Shown here piece by piece: positions 38,821 through 51,400 of a stretch of 64,000 nucleotides of DNA (its first letter is position 1; the number at the start of each line of letters is the position of its first letter). The translations under genes and the position numbers were made by a program. This DNA comes from Coprinellus micaceus (lineage: Eukaryota > Basidiomycota > Agaricomycetes > Agaricales > Psathyrellaceae): assembly GCA_951394405.1 (NCBI GenBank), contig OX596337.1:1302001-1366000 (forward strand), read 5' to 3'. Below the pieces are notes generated by a model that made no database searches, was not told where the DNA came from, and worked only from the letters and a program-made list of their open reading frames with translations.

Positions 38821-39978
38821 TGTTGGACGGCAGGCGACCCCGGGGGTCCTGCTGTTAGGTTTGCATGGCCCGCTATGCTGCGGCTAAGGGCGGAGGGCGG
38901 GGAAATGTGTGTCAAATCGGAGTGGGAGGTGACGGCCAGTTGACTGGTGAGGCGGGCATTCATCGGTGGGCACCCTGGAATCAGTGTGGATCGGTGTGGA
39001 CGTGCATAGGCGGAATGGCTCCGTGAGGGATGGATGTGGCCGACATGGGGCGCATGGCACGCCGACGATGGGAATGGCCCCCGTCTACGCAGTGCCCAAG
39101 CTCGAGGCCCGGCCCATTGAGGCTGCTTCGTCATGCGTAGGATGGGAGGAGACCTCGAGGCAAACTATGAGAGGAGGACCGAGGGAAGAGAAAGGTGGAA
39201 GATGCAGGCAGAGGCCAGCATCAGCCCATAAAGCTGAATGAAATGCGCACCTCATCTCGACGTTGTAGGGGCTATTTCACCCGACTCTACGCCTCCTCCA
39301 TATTTAGCAGTGTGCGTTGAGCCTTGGTTGACCATAAGAGGTCGCTAAGATCTGGAAATACGCACCCATCAGGTTGGGCACATGAGATGGTGGCTTGATA
39401 TTCTTACGTTGCCGCACCCCCCCGCCTCCATCACCCCAACCGACTCGGTCCCGGAGGACAACACCTTGTCTATCTTCCCAGAGCACCTATCTGGTTGGAT
39501 ATATCACTTCATCTCGACATTCTTCTCGGTCGTGGGTGCGCCCCAACTTCCAACTTCTAATGAAATATTTTTCCTTGTGGCACCCTCACACAGTACCCTC
39601 ATTCCTCCCCCTTTTCTTTTCATTTAGGCCCTACGACGGCACTGGATCGACCCAGTAGCTTGGCCTGCCTATACTTTCGCCTGCACGGCGTCTTAACGGT
39701 GTCTCGGTGAGTCCCCATTAGGGCGTTTGACCTCGCTTTGACCTTTTTGGGTCAGCTTACGGTTGAACGTCAGAACGATCGGGACTCCTATCCATACCTG
39801 GACCCTATACCTTTGTGACCTGAGCAAATAGCCGTTATTGGCTTGTCGAAGGGGTCACTTGGGAGACCCTGACCAGTCGGCCACCATTTAAGGTTCCGCC
39901 GCTCATTTTAGGTTCACTGGGTCTGTTCTTTCCGCCTCCCTTCAACCCACCGTCTTCTCCGTTCCCACCTCTCGAGAG

Positions 39979-40006
39979 GAGCCTGCCATCTGTTCTGGAA
40001 AGGCTC
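39979..40006 (+). promoter_or_regulatory. Degenerate inverted-repeat element, unit 4
   Basis: GAGCCTGCCATCTGTTCTGG then AAAGGCTC. The two arms are recognisable but the TTTATT core of the other units is lost. A TTAAATTT at about 40038-40045 could serve instead. It lies about 115-145 bases upstream of the start codon of copy 4. Confidence 0.4.
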
Positions 40007-40121
40007 TCCTCTCTTGTCCGTCGTTCCGGTCTTCTACTTAAATTTCTAAAGCTACTTCACGCCACACCGGTTATCCAGCGTGTTAAAATTCTTCAGCTTC
40101 TCCCACCCACGTCTACGAAGC

Positions 40122-41146
40122 ATGCCCCCCTTCTCAGTCACCTTGACGCGCTGCGTTCCAGGCCAGGGACCCGTGGAAGTCTTGGCTTTGCAAGACTGGA
40201 GGTCGGCAAACAAACGCGAGCTTTACCTCGACCTCCAACCTAACGACGACAACCCGTGGGCGGAGACGGCGCAGTTTGCTGGGTCCATTGCATACGATGT
40301 CGAGTACCTGGTACGCCTTTTTCAGTACGGCTAATATTTTTGTTGACACACGTGGAACAGGATGCGAAGAGAGAGGTCGCGCACCATCATGAACTCAATA
40401 GTTCAATAACATCCGCTCCATCAACTTCGACTTTCAGCCTAAGTACTGGAGGTGAAGGAAATCCCATCTACTCGACCTCCACCGCCGAGGCCGATTTGGA
40501 CCACGAGTTTGAACGCGAAGACGGCACCGATAACAATTCGGATGGTGGCAGGGCCACGCCTTCCGACTGCGACGTGGACGACAACCCACCTCCACATTGC
40601 CGAGCCGCCTTGCTCACCTCCCTGTTACATGCACCATCACTACCACCTCGACTCCGCAGGTTTAGCATGAATGCTGCCAACGCTGGTGTTGCTTCCGTTT
40701 CACCGTCGATCCTGTCCTCGAGCCCCAGCGACGAATATGAGAACGATGCAGTGTCCTCGATGCCCACCGCCGAGCTAGACCCCAACGGGGAATTTGAAGC
40801 CGTCCATAGCAGCGGCTCTGAAATTACCACCCCTCCTGAAGGTGAAGTGGAGGATAGCGGTCCAGTTCCACCACTCCATCGTCAATTGGCCCCACCGAAC
40901 CCACTGGTTCAGGTGCCACCTCCCCCCCACCCTCGCTACCACGACGCGATTCCAATGCGCCTGCTCGACACTCGCGGCCCGAGGGTTTACAGTGAGGGTC
41001 CCGGGCTGCCCACCCGTGGCTCATCGTCGCGTCGGTTTACAGGTTGGAGCCTCTTGGCACATTTCTTCAACATCTTCCGGTCACTTTGGCGTAGGCTGAA
41101 GAGGATCGGTGGGGTCGTCCTGCGGGAGGCGACAAAGGATTTGTGA
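40122..41146 (+). CDS. Orphan two-exon family protein, copy 4 (324 aa, duplicated acidic module)
   Basis: Family of unknown function; this is the longest copy. Exon 1 is 40122-40310, the intron 40311-40360 (50 nt, GTACGC..GAACAG, phase 0), and exon 2 is 40361-41146. The first ATG of copies 1-3 is missing, so translation should begin at the second conserved methionine (MPPFSVTLTR). Exon 1 has PVEVLALQDW, KRELYLDLQPNDDNP and SIAYDVEYL, but the usual LMxTxDTRF is altered to WAETAQF. Exon 2 contains the acidic module twice: residues about 101-164 (STSTAEADLDHEFE, PSDCDVDD, PPHCRAALLTSLLHAPSLPP) and about 194-257 (VSSMPTAELDPNGEFE, PPLHRQLAPPNPLVQVPPPP). The C-terminus FRSLWRRLKRIGGVVLREAT ends in KDL like the other copies. 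Confidence 0.75.
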
Positions 41147-42960
41147 AGATTCTTCATTCCTTCCCACCACGATTCAGGGACGGCCGGTCTACCCTATGTC
41201 TCCGCCACACTATATGCCATACATCACCTCGACGTACGACCTTGACGCTTTGTATATTCGTCTCATCTTGAGGGCGGCTCCTTTTCCCCTTTCCGGACTT
41301 CCAGCTTCGACCACGGTTTCTGGTTTCGAGATCTTGCTGCATATAAGGCGCCCATAGACGCCCATAGTCCCGACAAAGACAAAAAAAACACTTGTTTGAT
41401 GAAACTGACGCTTGGCTTGCAGGTGACTTGGTATGTCGCGTTCAGGTCATTTTCTCAGCAGGCTTTACTCACTCCAAGTCGTAGGTCGCGCTCTCCAACC
41501 AGCCAAACCATCTTCCCCGAGCTCTTCTTCCGCTTTCTTGCCCTCGTATATCACCCGTCTTCTCGCTTTCTCTCACGGCATCCCACATACTGGATTTTGG
41601 ACCGCGTTCTTGACGGAATTATGGCACATTTTCCTATTTCCTCTACTCTTGACGCCGCTGGCGCTCGCCGCTCGTTCTTGAGTTTAACACTTGCTGGACA
41701 CCGTATATCACATGCACTTGCTCAGTCTGCCGATCCTCTCGTTGTAAAATTGTGCCTCCATATCTTGCTGTATATATCTTTTTGAGGTGGCGGAGGCCTC
41801 CTGGTCGAGGTCTTCGTAGTACTGTTGCCACGGCTCTTACTGTAAAATGTGCTCGTGTTTGGAATAATTTAGTGGGAGATAGGGGAGCTCATACGATGTT
41901 GCAGCTACAGCAAACTTCAGGACGGTTGGTAGTCGGCTTCCTCCATATTCTTGGCGTGGCGGTTGAGGCCTGAGGCGCTGTTCCCTTGTGGTGGTGTTGA
42001 AAATCTTGAAAACCATACTAAGGGCAATCAGTACAACACGGTGCGAACGGTGTGAAGGCAGTGGTTTTCGGTCCTGTCATAACTTTTGGCCAGCAAGATT
42101 ACAGGGAATCGGTGTTGGACACCCTGCACATTTTTTGCGGACTCCAGATCTGCCGAGTGTCTGGAGGCACTGGCCACCGTGTTCCAGAGGGATGAGGAGT
42201 CGTGTATCGCTGCGGTTTCGGCGGGCATTGTTTGAAAATCCGAATTTCTATTGCATAGAGTGTACCGGATAACAAAGGGGCAACGATGGAATGCATACCG
42301 AATGTCTCTACGCAAGGAATGGCGAAGTCTTTTGAGAGAAGAGACAGAGTGGCTCCGGAGGGTATGATGAGGGTCTTATCGAAGGCGGGAAAGAGGTGTA
42401 GCCTCAGCCACTTCCTTCATATTTACCATGATTCTTTGTCGCTGAGGCGTTTCCTGAGATAACGTCCCAGTCACCCTCGTCCATTTCCTTATCCTCAAGG
42501 CTGCCAGGACCGAGCGATGTGAGTGAAGAACCCTAGGGTTAATCATCGGAGTCCAGGAAAGGACCTCGATCCGCCGGGACCAGCCATCAGTCCCACCAGT
42601 CGGCTACCCGACGCTTCTGCGACCTTCGCCAGCGACGCCGGCTACAGTCGACCACTTCCTCACAACCACGATCTCGCTCTGCACAACCCACTCGAAAACG
42701 CGCACATGGCGATGAAGATGGCAACGACGGGTGGGAGGATAAGGAAGAAGCAGTGGACGAGCGAGTGGCGTGCAGGATAACGGTGCATGAAGGAAAGAGG
42801 AAACGACGAGGAAAGCAGAGAAGGAATGAGAGACGTTCAACGCACCAACTGCAACACCCTTGTACGTTCTTCTGGATCTCGGGAGGACGCTGAGCCCTGA
42901 GACATGTCGTCAGCTAGCGGTTCACGCTGGAGCATGCTGGATCGCTGGTGAGCTTGGGAG

Positions 42961-43075
42961 AGAGATAGGGTAGAGTGGTAGAGTAGGGGGGTGGAGCGGT
43001 AGAGTGGAAGGGGCAGGATGGAAGAGTGGAAGGGTAGAGAGTGGTAGAGTGGAAAGGGTAGAGTGGAAGGGCAGG
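42961..43075. repeat. Imperfect tandem GGTAGAGTGGAAG repeats
   Basis: About nine degenerate copies of GGTAGAGTGG(AAG) in direct tandem make a purine-rich minisatellite in the upstream part of unit 5. Confidence 0.85.
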
Positions 43076-46000
43076 TGTGGTGTCCAAAAAGCGTCGGAAT
43101 GAATGGGAGGTTGAGATTCACCGCGGCCTTCAAAACTTCGAAGGCGGGATGACTCCAACATCGGGCAAGGTGTCTGAGCCTCCTTCGCGGATAAGGGTGC
43201 GTTGACAGTAACGTGCTTCTTCCTCCTGGTCACTCTCCCTGACCTTCCTTCAAGAACTCGACCCTTTTCGTGGTCACCACGACGGACCAGCCCCGACATG
43301 GCTCTGGTTCACCCCGCACCGCTGAACCACCTTCCCATTGCCATCCGTTTTCTACCCGCGTCGGGATCGTCAAGACCCGAACCAAAGTCAGGCACTCCTC
43401 GCCCCGCAACTTCGCCCCGTAAACTCGCCCAGTCTCGCCTCCCCAGCCCAAAAGGCTGCCCTGGCCGCTCCAGCGAGATCTCAGAGGCCACGGGCGATGT
43501 CGTGATCGTGAAAACTGCGTAGCTTCTGGCTTGACGTTTAGGATACACGCCCCGGGGCAATAACGGAAAACGCTCTGCCCTCCAGGCGGAGAACTTGCGT
43601 TTCCCACTGGTTTCACTCGATCAAGGTCGCCATCTCTCTGGCGGTGCTGGCGGGTATGGAGCCCATGTCCTCTGCCGGCTTCTTATCCTGCAAACCCCAA
43701 GCAGGTCGTCGAGACAAATTTTGAGGTACGTTTGAGGTTCGCCTTGCTCGACTATTCAGAAGCTTACAGCCCCAATTCCGCACGTAGAGGGTCGGCGTGG
43801 TGAACCTTTGAAGGGAACCTCCACTGGCGATGCTGTTCCGATGGCCTCCCATGCCAGTGAATGAATCGGGCACTCCACGATCTTGTTGCCCAACTGCGAC
43901 GGGCATGACATCGTCTATCCGTACTTTCTGCGGTTGGTTGACGGACTGATAGACGGGTAGCACGGGACATGTCTTGCTCCAAAGCCTCTTGGCAGGATCG
44001 CTCCGGAGCATATCCCGAAACGGCTGAAGCGTAACCTTCTTTGGCGAGGAGATAGACGACGACGATCGTCGAGCCTGTCACCGCTTCATCTGGGGTAGTG
44101 CCTCCATGGTCACTAGTCGATACTCGCTGATCATACCTAGGGACCGCGAGCGACGCTGTCAAGTGCCAGCCTGCGTTGTAACCGAGCAGGGTCCCGAGAG
44201 GATGTCCTGGTAGTTCCTGTAGGATGGAGTGCTACCCAGGGAAATTGGCGCGGAGGTACGCTTGATACTTGAGTCTGGGCAAGGCAAGGTAGAGGGTTGG
44301 TCCAGGCGGCGGGGTGGGGGAGGAGGGGTGGGCACTTGCGGTGACTGAGGAAGTGAGACACGCCGGTCAGCGGTGCCTGTCGAGCGAAGGTACGATGGGG
44401 CGCGTCGGAGGGGTGGTGTCGAGGTGGGACGTGTATTCGGGGTGGGGGATGTAAATGCGGACGGGGTCGAGGTCGGCTGGGTGGGAAGGTGGGAGACGCA
44501 TTGATGAGGAGGGTTGGGGGAATGGTTCAAGTTGGGGTAGGCGCTTGGGAGCCGAGGAGGTGGGGGAGCTGGGCAGATCGGAGGCCGGGCTCATGGACGA
44601 GGCCCACGGGATATGGGTGAATGGGTACGGTGCGGTACCGAGGGGCGTTGGAGGTCCTGGGCGGTGATAGTGCAGGGGCGGGGGGAGGGTCGACAACCGG
44701 TGGCCTGAGGAGTTTGAAGGAAGGTGAAGAGAGGGGCGAGGAGGTTGATAGATATGCCTCGCGGTGTAAGTGGAGGCCGTCAATCGATGCTTGGTGGTCG
44801 CGTAGACGGCGAAGGAGGCCGATAATTCGGTTAGGAATGGGTAGTTGGGGTGGCTGGGGTAAGGGTTGGAGTGGTCGGGGTGGTAGACGGGACAGGGGGT
44901 CGAGGGTTGTATCGTGGAGGGTGGACACGGCCGTGGCCATGGCCAAGGGTACGCGACCCAGAGAGTAGAGGTTGGGCTGTGGTTGAAGGGGGAGCAGGCG
45001 AACGTTGCAGATGGTGCGTCGTCCCTGGTTGGGAAGGAGGTAGGGGCGCGGTCGATGGAAAGGATTGGGGCGGTGGGCAATCGGTGACGGCCGTGGGCGT
45101 ATGTCTTGTTCGAGATTGAGGGTGTAGGCGGCTGAGGCAAGGTGGCCTGACATCGAGACGAGAGGAGTGGGGGACGACAACGACGACGGGTCGGGACCGG
45201 AGCGCGTTAACCAAACGTCGGTTGGAGTTGGGTGTCTTGAAGAGCAACGGGGGTGGCTGCCTGGACATGACGGCTTGAGAGGGGGTTGAGGGAGTAGGTG
45301 GAGCTGAAGTTCCCCGACGACGACTGGCAGCGCCGAGGGTAAGGTCAGCGTCAGTCACCCAGGCTGAACAGGCCACGCACCTGCTCTCCTCTGCCATAGG
45401 CCGTACTCTCGGCCTTACACCTCCATGTCACGGATCTATCTTGAAGCTCGACCGCCCCGCGGCCTTGGTTGGGTGAGGACACCTCAAAAACTGGAATAGG
45501 AATCCATCAGCATGGGCACTGGCTTCATTCTCAGACGCCGCCCCATCCCCGCCCCTTCATCACATATTCGGCCCGCAGGGAGGCGCCCTCTCGTACTCCC
45601 TCTGCCCCGTCAATTCGTTATGTTTGGGGACCGTCCATCTCGACAATTTCTCTTGGGATCGGCCCAACCATCGACCACCGCCCAACAAATGGTTATCCTT
45701 ACGGCACCCTTGCAGAGTACCCTCGATCCTCCGCCCCCATTACTCGCACAAACGCCGTCCAACGGCGCTGGATCGACCCAGGAACTTGGCCTCAACCTCC
45801 CCGCCTTCTGAGCGGATGTTGCTGCCCCAGCCAAATCGGGGCATTAGCACGTTCATATGTGCAGGAATCTCGGCGGGAAACGTAAAAATTTGCTTGATGA
45901 ATAGCATTTGGAGTTCTCAGCAACATTCCAAGTCCTGGTGACCAGGATGGAAGGCGGTTTTTTCGGGCGAGTCACTGGAATTGGAAGTTGCCCGGAGAAT

Positions 46001-46116
46001 GTTGGCGGCCCTGACGGGCGGAGGCCTTTTCAGCGTCCGATTTTGGCGTTAAGGTTAGCGGGCTCGTCTCTTTTCACCCCCACCATCATCTCCTCTTCCC
46101 GCCTCCCACTTGGGAA

Positions 46117-46144
46117 GAGCCCGCTATTTATTCTTGCGAGGCTT
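46117..46144 (+). promoter_or_regulatory. Inverted-repeat TATA element, unit 5
   Basis: GAGCCCGC, TATTTATTCTT, GCGAGGCTT. The arms and core match units 1 and 3. It lies about 115-142 bases upstream of the start codon of copy 5. Confidence 0.6.
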
Positions 46145-46258
46145 TCCTCTCTTCTCCCACCGCTCCTTCCACCTCCTCTTCGCTTTCTTGTCTACTCTAA
46201 TCCTGAAGAATTCTACGTTACACAACATTCGCTATCCAGGCCTCGCATAATCGTCATC

Positions 46259-47075
46259 ATGTCGCTCCCATATTATTCACCCAAATATGTTCCCGCTTTC
46301 TCCCCGGTCCTCACCTCTATTCAAGAGGACGCGCCACCGGTCGGAATCTTTGCGCGCAAGGATTCCAGGCGAACTTTACGACGCCAGGCAACCCTCAACT
46401 TAGCCCGCCCTCGAGCGAAGACCAACTCCCAACGCCAAGACGACAGTCTGATGAGGACTGTCGATACGAGGTTTGTTGGGTCGCTCGCCTACGACGCTGA
46501 GTACTCGGTACGTTCTTTCGTCTGTGAGTCAGGACCCATTGTTAACACAGATGATATAGAAGACGGAGGAAGAGACGCACCACTATGACCGAGAAGCGTC
46601 TGCAGCCTCTACTTCGTCAACCTCTTCTTACAACTCAACGGATGACGAGGCTGACGACACCGTCTCCTCCACGTCCACCACCGAGCTCGACCTCAACCGT
46701 GAGTTTGAAGCCGACCGCAACACCGATAGCGACGCTGCAGCGCTCTCTGACTGTGACATCGGGGAACTAGGCGATTGTAACCTGCCCCTGCACCGTCAAC
46801 CAGCCGCGCTGAGCTCACTAGCACAGGCGCCACCTTCTCCTCAGTACGACGAAGCCAGTCCATCGAGCGAGCTCGACACTCAGGGTCGGTATATATCGAA
46901 CGACGTTTCTTCGAGTTCGAGTTGCCGCCCGCGTTCTCCACGTCCATCCCCGCCAAGCAAGAATCTTGACACAATGAAGTTCCTGCTGGGATTCTTGAGG
47001 ATGTTCCACTCGCTTTGGCACATGCTGAAGACGATTGGTGGGACCATTCTGCGAGATTTCACCAAGGATCTGTAG
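46259..47075 (+). CDS. Orphan two-exon family protein, copy 5 (254 aa)
   Basis: Family of unknown function. Exon 1 is 46259-46507, the intron 46508-46559 (52 nt, GTACGT..ATATAG, phase 0), and exon 2 is 46560-47075. The N-terminal domain is the most divergent: MSLPYYSPKYVPAFSPVLTS, VGIFARKDSRRTLRRQATLN, an inserted basic stretch, then DDSLMRTVDTRFVGSLAYDA before the intron. Exon 2 returns to the family pattern: Ser-rich acidic start, SSTSTTELDLNREFEADRNT, LSDCDIGELGD and PLHRQPAALSSLAQAPPSP. The C-terminus FHSLWHMLKTIGGTILRDFT ends in KDL. An alternative acceptor nine bases upstream would bring in a stop codon, so ATATAG is preferred. Confidence 0.75.
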
Positions 47076-48499
47076 GGCTGGTTATATTTCCGCGAACACG
47101 AGCGTCCCTTGACGCCTAGAAGACTTAGAAGGAACACACACCACCACTACCCATTCAGTTGCTGTCACCCCAACTCGACATTTATGCCATCAACCGTACC
47201 GTGCGCTTCATGGTCAATCTCGACGACTTGTACATTGGATCCATGTCGAGGGCGGTTTCTTTTCTCATCCTTTCGGACTTCAACACAACTTTCGCTTTCG
47301 ACATCTTGCTGCATATAAGGCGTCCATATACGCCCACTTCTCCGACAAAAGGCGCTCGTTCGTGCACTGCGGGTGGGGTTCGTCTTGGAGGTGGCTTGGT
47401 ATGTCGTTTTTCATCTCCAAGTTCAACAAAGGGTTTACTCACTCATAGGTCATGTTCAGGTCACACTCTTCAACCAGCCAACCCGTCTTCGTCGAGCGCT
47501 TGCTGCCTTCGCGTTTCTTCATCTTTTTCTTGACTCTTGCATATCACACATCTTCTCGTTCTTGCATGCACATTCTGGATACCGGATTCATCACACACAC
47601 GCACATCCTATCTTTCTTCAGCCCCTCTTCGTGGTCTTGACGCAGGCAGTTGCTGGATGCTCTTGCTGCACACCATATCACACGCTCGTTCACACTTTTC
47701 GTATCTTCCTGTCGCATAATCGTAGCTTCGCATCTTGCTGTACATAGTCTTGCGGTGGCGGAGATCTTCTTCGTAGCACCGCCGTTTCGGTCCTCATAGC
47801 GCTAACTGTAAAATATACTCATGTTTGGAAACGTTTAGCGGGTGATAGAGGGATCCATACGTTCAGCCTTGGGTCACACTCTTGAGTCTTCAGGGTTTGA
47901 GGTTGGTGCCTTGGGACGCGCTCTTGGAGAATTCATGGTGATTGGCTTGGGGGGCTTGAGTTTTGAGGTCACACTGGTAGAGGCGATGATAGACAGGCTT
48001 GATGCACTCTCTTAGGCTGATAGGCTTGAGGCAGGTTCATACATCTTGAAGCTTGAAGCTTTGAAGTCTTGACTTCGCTTTGGCGAGTAGTAGTCTTCGG
48101 GTTGAGGAAGTTCTTGCGGCACCCATAGCACACGTTAATGAAGAATGAAGTCAATATGCGTCCATGCATGATTTTATTGGAAAGTGGGTCCACGAGGTAT
48201 AATAAGAAGGGCGGGATGCAAGTCCAGGAGCTGCGCGGTGTCGGGGATGGCCACAACCGCAGGGTAGCCTTTACTGGTCCTTGTCTTGTCGTCGTCGCGT
48301 CGTCCTGGGCTCGTCGCCGTCGCCATAGACAGCCCTCGCGGGTCTTATTCACCGAGATACGGCGTGGAATGGGGTGGGGGGGCGCAATGGGTAGCAGGGA
48401 GAGGGGAGAGAGATGGGGGGAAAGAAAGGAAGAATGGGATCAAAACGCGTTGCCCGCACCTCATTAATCAAACGGGCCCGTGCGCATCTTCCCACGGGA

Positions 48500-51400
48500 G
48501 TCGTGGGCCCGAAGTCGAGTCACAGCGGGGCCTTGCTGCAAAACAGACGCTGACTCCTCGTCCTTAGTAAATCCAAGTCACCGCTGGAGAGAGAGACAAT
48601 AGAATTGAAGGGTGAGACGCGCCTAGACGCGTCGCGTCGCGTCGTATAATTAGTGTGATCCGGTTCAAGGTACTCCCACCGCCCGCCCGATCATCGCTTG
48701 AGGTTGTGACCTCATGGTGGTCGGGTATGACCGTATACGCCCCCGCAGCCCCCGGTCGATCGAAATACCCCTTATTTTCTGTGGGGACCGCATGCGGGCG
48801 CTTAAACTCATTGGTTGGGGCGGCCCTGAATAGGGATGGACGGAGGATCGGGAGTTGGGAGGTCGACAAGGTGATCCGGTTGTCGCGATGACGGAAGTGT
48901 CCAAGCAACCACCGACAAGTAGACTTGGATGCGCAGCGATGCAAAGGTCAGTTTTCACGTATCTCCCCGGATAGGGCCACTCTACTCCGACGGCGAGGCG
49001 TTTGTGACGTTGTTACTCCGAAATTTCTGGCGGTGGACCATGGGGCAGCGTCGCCCAACGCGTCGGAAATCCGTTCGACGCCGGAAGTATGAGATCTCCG
49101 AGTCCCTCCTTCTCGTTTCGAGACGAACTGAACTCGGAGTCGCAGATCGCTCGGCCCCCTACCCAAACTCAGCAAGCAACGTGCAAGAGGAAAGTGGCCA
49201 GGTGGCCTCGGCGCAGCCATAACCCTTCGGCGGCTTATTTCTGGAAATCGGGAGACATCTACCTTCTTCTTTCCCCCTCAGGTCAAGTGAAAGAAACGTG
49301 AAATGAGTGTGGAAGCTTCGTTCGGGGTGCCCATAGCAAGCATCGCTGCGCTGCCGGAAGCTGGCTTCTTGACGAAGATAGGATATCCACACTGCCGGCA
49401 AGGCCATGCTGCAGGACTTCTGAACTTCTTCCAAAGAGCGACCTCGACCATACCTCGACTCGGACATTCCGAGGAATCGCACCGAGACGTAACGCGAAGG
49501 TGGCTTGATTTTCAGGTCCCGGTCGTCCTTAACCCGCGCCCACAGGTGGGTGCCAAGACACCTTAGGCGGCCGGTCCGAGTCCATTGCACCCCTGGGTTC
49601 AGGAATGTTTCTGATAACAACTAATTCAGCGGTGAAGCGGCTGATTTCGCAGGCGTGCTGGAAGGCGCCATTGTAGTGGAATCCTTCCTGATCCTCCATA
49701 TCTAAGATTCAATATTAGATTATCTCGACCACAAATCATGCTGCATACTTACTGTCAAAGAACGAAATGCAAAACGGGGTTCCGAGAATCAACCGCCTTG
49801 TTTGCCCACTTTGTCCCTCCGATAATGTGGTCCTCGACCTCGCATTCTGCTCCGTGCCCCGAGAAGACCTAGAGGAACTTCGGTAGCTCCGGCATCTGCA
49901 CCCGCTCCTTGAAGTCTTTCCAAGGCCGTCGAGTCTCCATTCTCTTTTCCTCGCCCTCGCTACAGCCCGTTCCGAGTTCATCCGCATCGCGCGAGCGCTA
50001 ATCTTCAACAGGCGCCTGTGGTGCACATGCCGAAGCTGAGTGAACGGCCCGAGACCGGGTACTGAATTCCCCGCCTCCGCGTACCCCGAAGGCGGCAGTT
50101 TGTGCGCGCCGATAACGACCCGCCTCTCAGGTTGTGCCGACGCCTCCACATGCCGCCCCGCTGCAGTGCGTGTGGTTTTGGGTGTTCTTATCATTCCTTC
50201 GAGTGTGATTTGCGTGGAATCGTCGAATTCACAAGCCTCTCCCACAGAACGTGCAACCCTTGCCTGAGGTCTCCTGAGGTTCGTGGGGGGCGAACCAAAA
50301 GACCTCTCCCCATTGGCCGACCCCGTAGTCGACCGATATCCCTGACCCCACCGACTCGTAATCCCGACCAACGCTCGACAGGTACCCCGCCAGACCCCGC
50401 TTTTCTTGAAAGTTAACGCGCCGGCTGCGAGGATTGGCATGTGCTCCTGCTCCTTTCGATTCCCAAATCGCATGCCATCATCGTTCCGCATCGAAAATCC
50501 TCGTAGACCTCGCTTATCGGCTTTGGTCTCTCGCGAAAGGGCGCTGAGGATTGGGGACTATTGGGGACCTCGGCTAATGTCGCTTAGACCGCCTCTGACG
50601 CAACGAGGACCATCGGCGACTTCAGCGGGGGCAAATTGTGCCCTTTGTTACCCCAGTTGGACCTGGGGGTTGTCGATGACGATAGCTTGGCGCCCGGTTC
50701 GCGTCGGGGAGGGCTGAGGGCTTGGGCGCTCGGCGGAGGGCACGAACGTGTGTATCGCACTGTATCGTGACGAGTTGGCGAAGGCAGTCAGGGCCTACAG
50801 GTGCGATCGCGAGCGTCACCCCGGGGGCGTCTTGCGTGAGGTCTAGGCTTCCTTGCTACAACACCCTGTGGCGGAGGGGTGAGAGTGGGATGGCATGTGC
50901 AATGTGGAGGGCAACCTGAGAAGTGTGTGTCCGTGGTGGTGGTTAGTAAGACAAAGGAAATGGAACGTCGTTATCAGATCCTCCACAACCACGGGCGCCT
51001 AACCAAATTTGCCAAGCCGGACGATGGTATCTCAGCGAAGAACTTCCATGATCTAGACGGTGTGATTTATCAAAGGGCTGAGGGGCTATGGAGAGATGTG
51101 ACGAGTAACGGACCTAGATCTTTATTACAGCACGGAACGAGCATGGGTGCTCATATGACGGAGATGGTGGTGTCCACGAGGCTGCCCTCGTCGCTTTGCA
51201 TGATCACATCCTTATGCCTCGGGAAAGGGTCTGTAAGGGTGCAATCTCATCGGGATAGCCTTACCCTCCACCAGGCTCGGAGAAGCGGTGCGAGTATGGC
51301 AAGCGTCCCTGCAGAAGGCGATCGTATTTGGAAGGTACCTTGAGGCGTTGACTGACAGATGAAGGGAAGAGAGTTTCGGGACAAGGGGAAGCGAAGCGAA

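Larger units (their letters stand above)
36800..42528 (+). repeat. Unit 4 of the orphan-gene repeat
   Basis: This is a plus-orientation unit of about 5.7 kb with its gene at 40122-41146. The start, near 36830 (GGAGTCCAGGAAAGGA), matches 42549 in unit 5. Upstream, 39600-39690 (GCACTGGATCGACCCAG) matches unit 5 at 45760-45780. The 3' tail has CATATCTTGCTGTATATA (41758) and ACTGTAAAATGTGCTCGTG (41839). Between 36830 and 39600 I see no convincing gene; 38620-39130 is G-rich on the plus strand with an open frame on the minus strand that looks compositional. Confidence 0.65.
42529..48500 (+). repeat. Unit 5 of the orphan-gene repeat
   Basis: This is a plus-orientation unit of about 6 kb with its gene at 46259-47075. 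It starts with the palindromic AACCCTAGGGTTAA at 42529-42542. The segment 44370-45400 is strongly C-rich on the minus strand and gives long overlapping open frames (for example 45180-44527) rich in Pro, Ser and Thr; because two frames are open at once I treat them as compositional. The 3' tail has CATAATCGTAGCTTCGCATC (47715) and ACTGTAAAATATACTCATG (47805), then CTTGAGG-rich sequence at 47870-48070. Confidence 0.7.

Noticed and set aside
44367..45397. Long minus-strand open frames (up to 257 codons) rich in Pro, Ser, Thr and His
   Set aside because: Three overlapping frames are open at once over C-rich DNA, no introns or motifs are seen, and the equivalent region in other units does not keep any of these frames. 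Composition explains them.
49736..50491. 251-codon minus-strand frame
   Set aside because: Long, but Arg/Ser-rich without recognisable motifs or homologous neighbours, and a Cys-rich frame is open on the other strand. Recorded in the gene-poor segment instead of as a gene.
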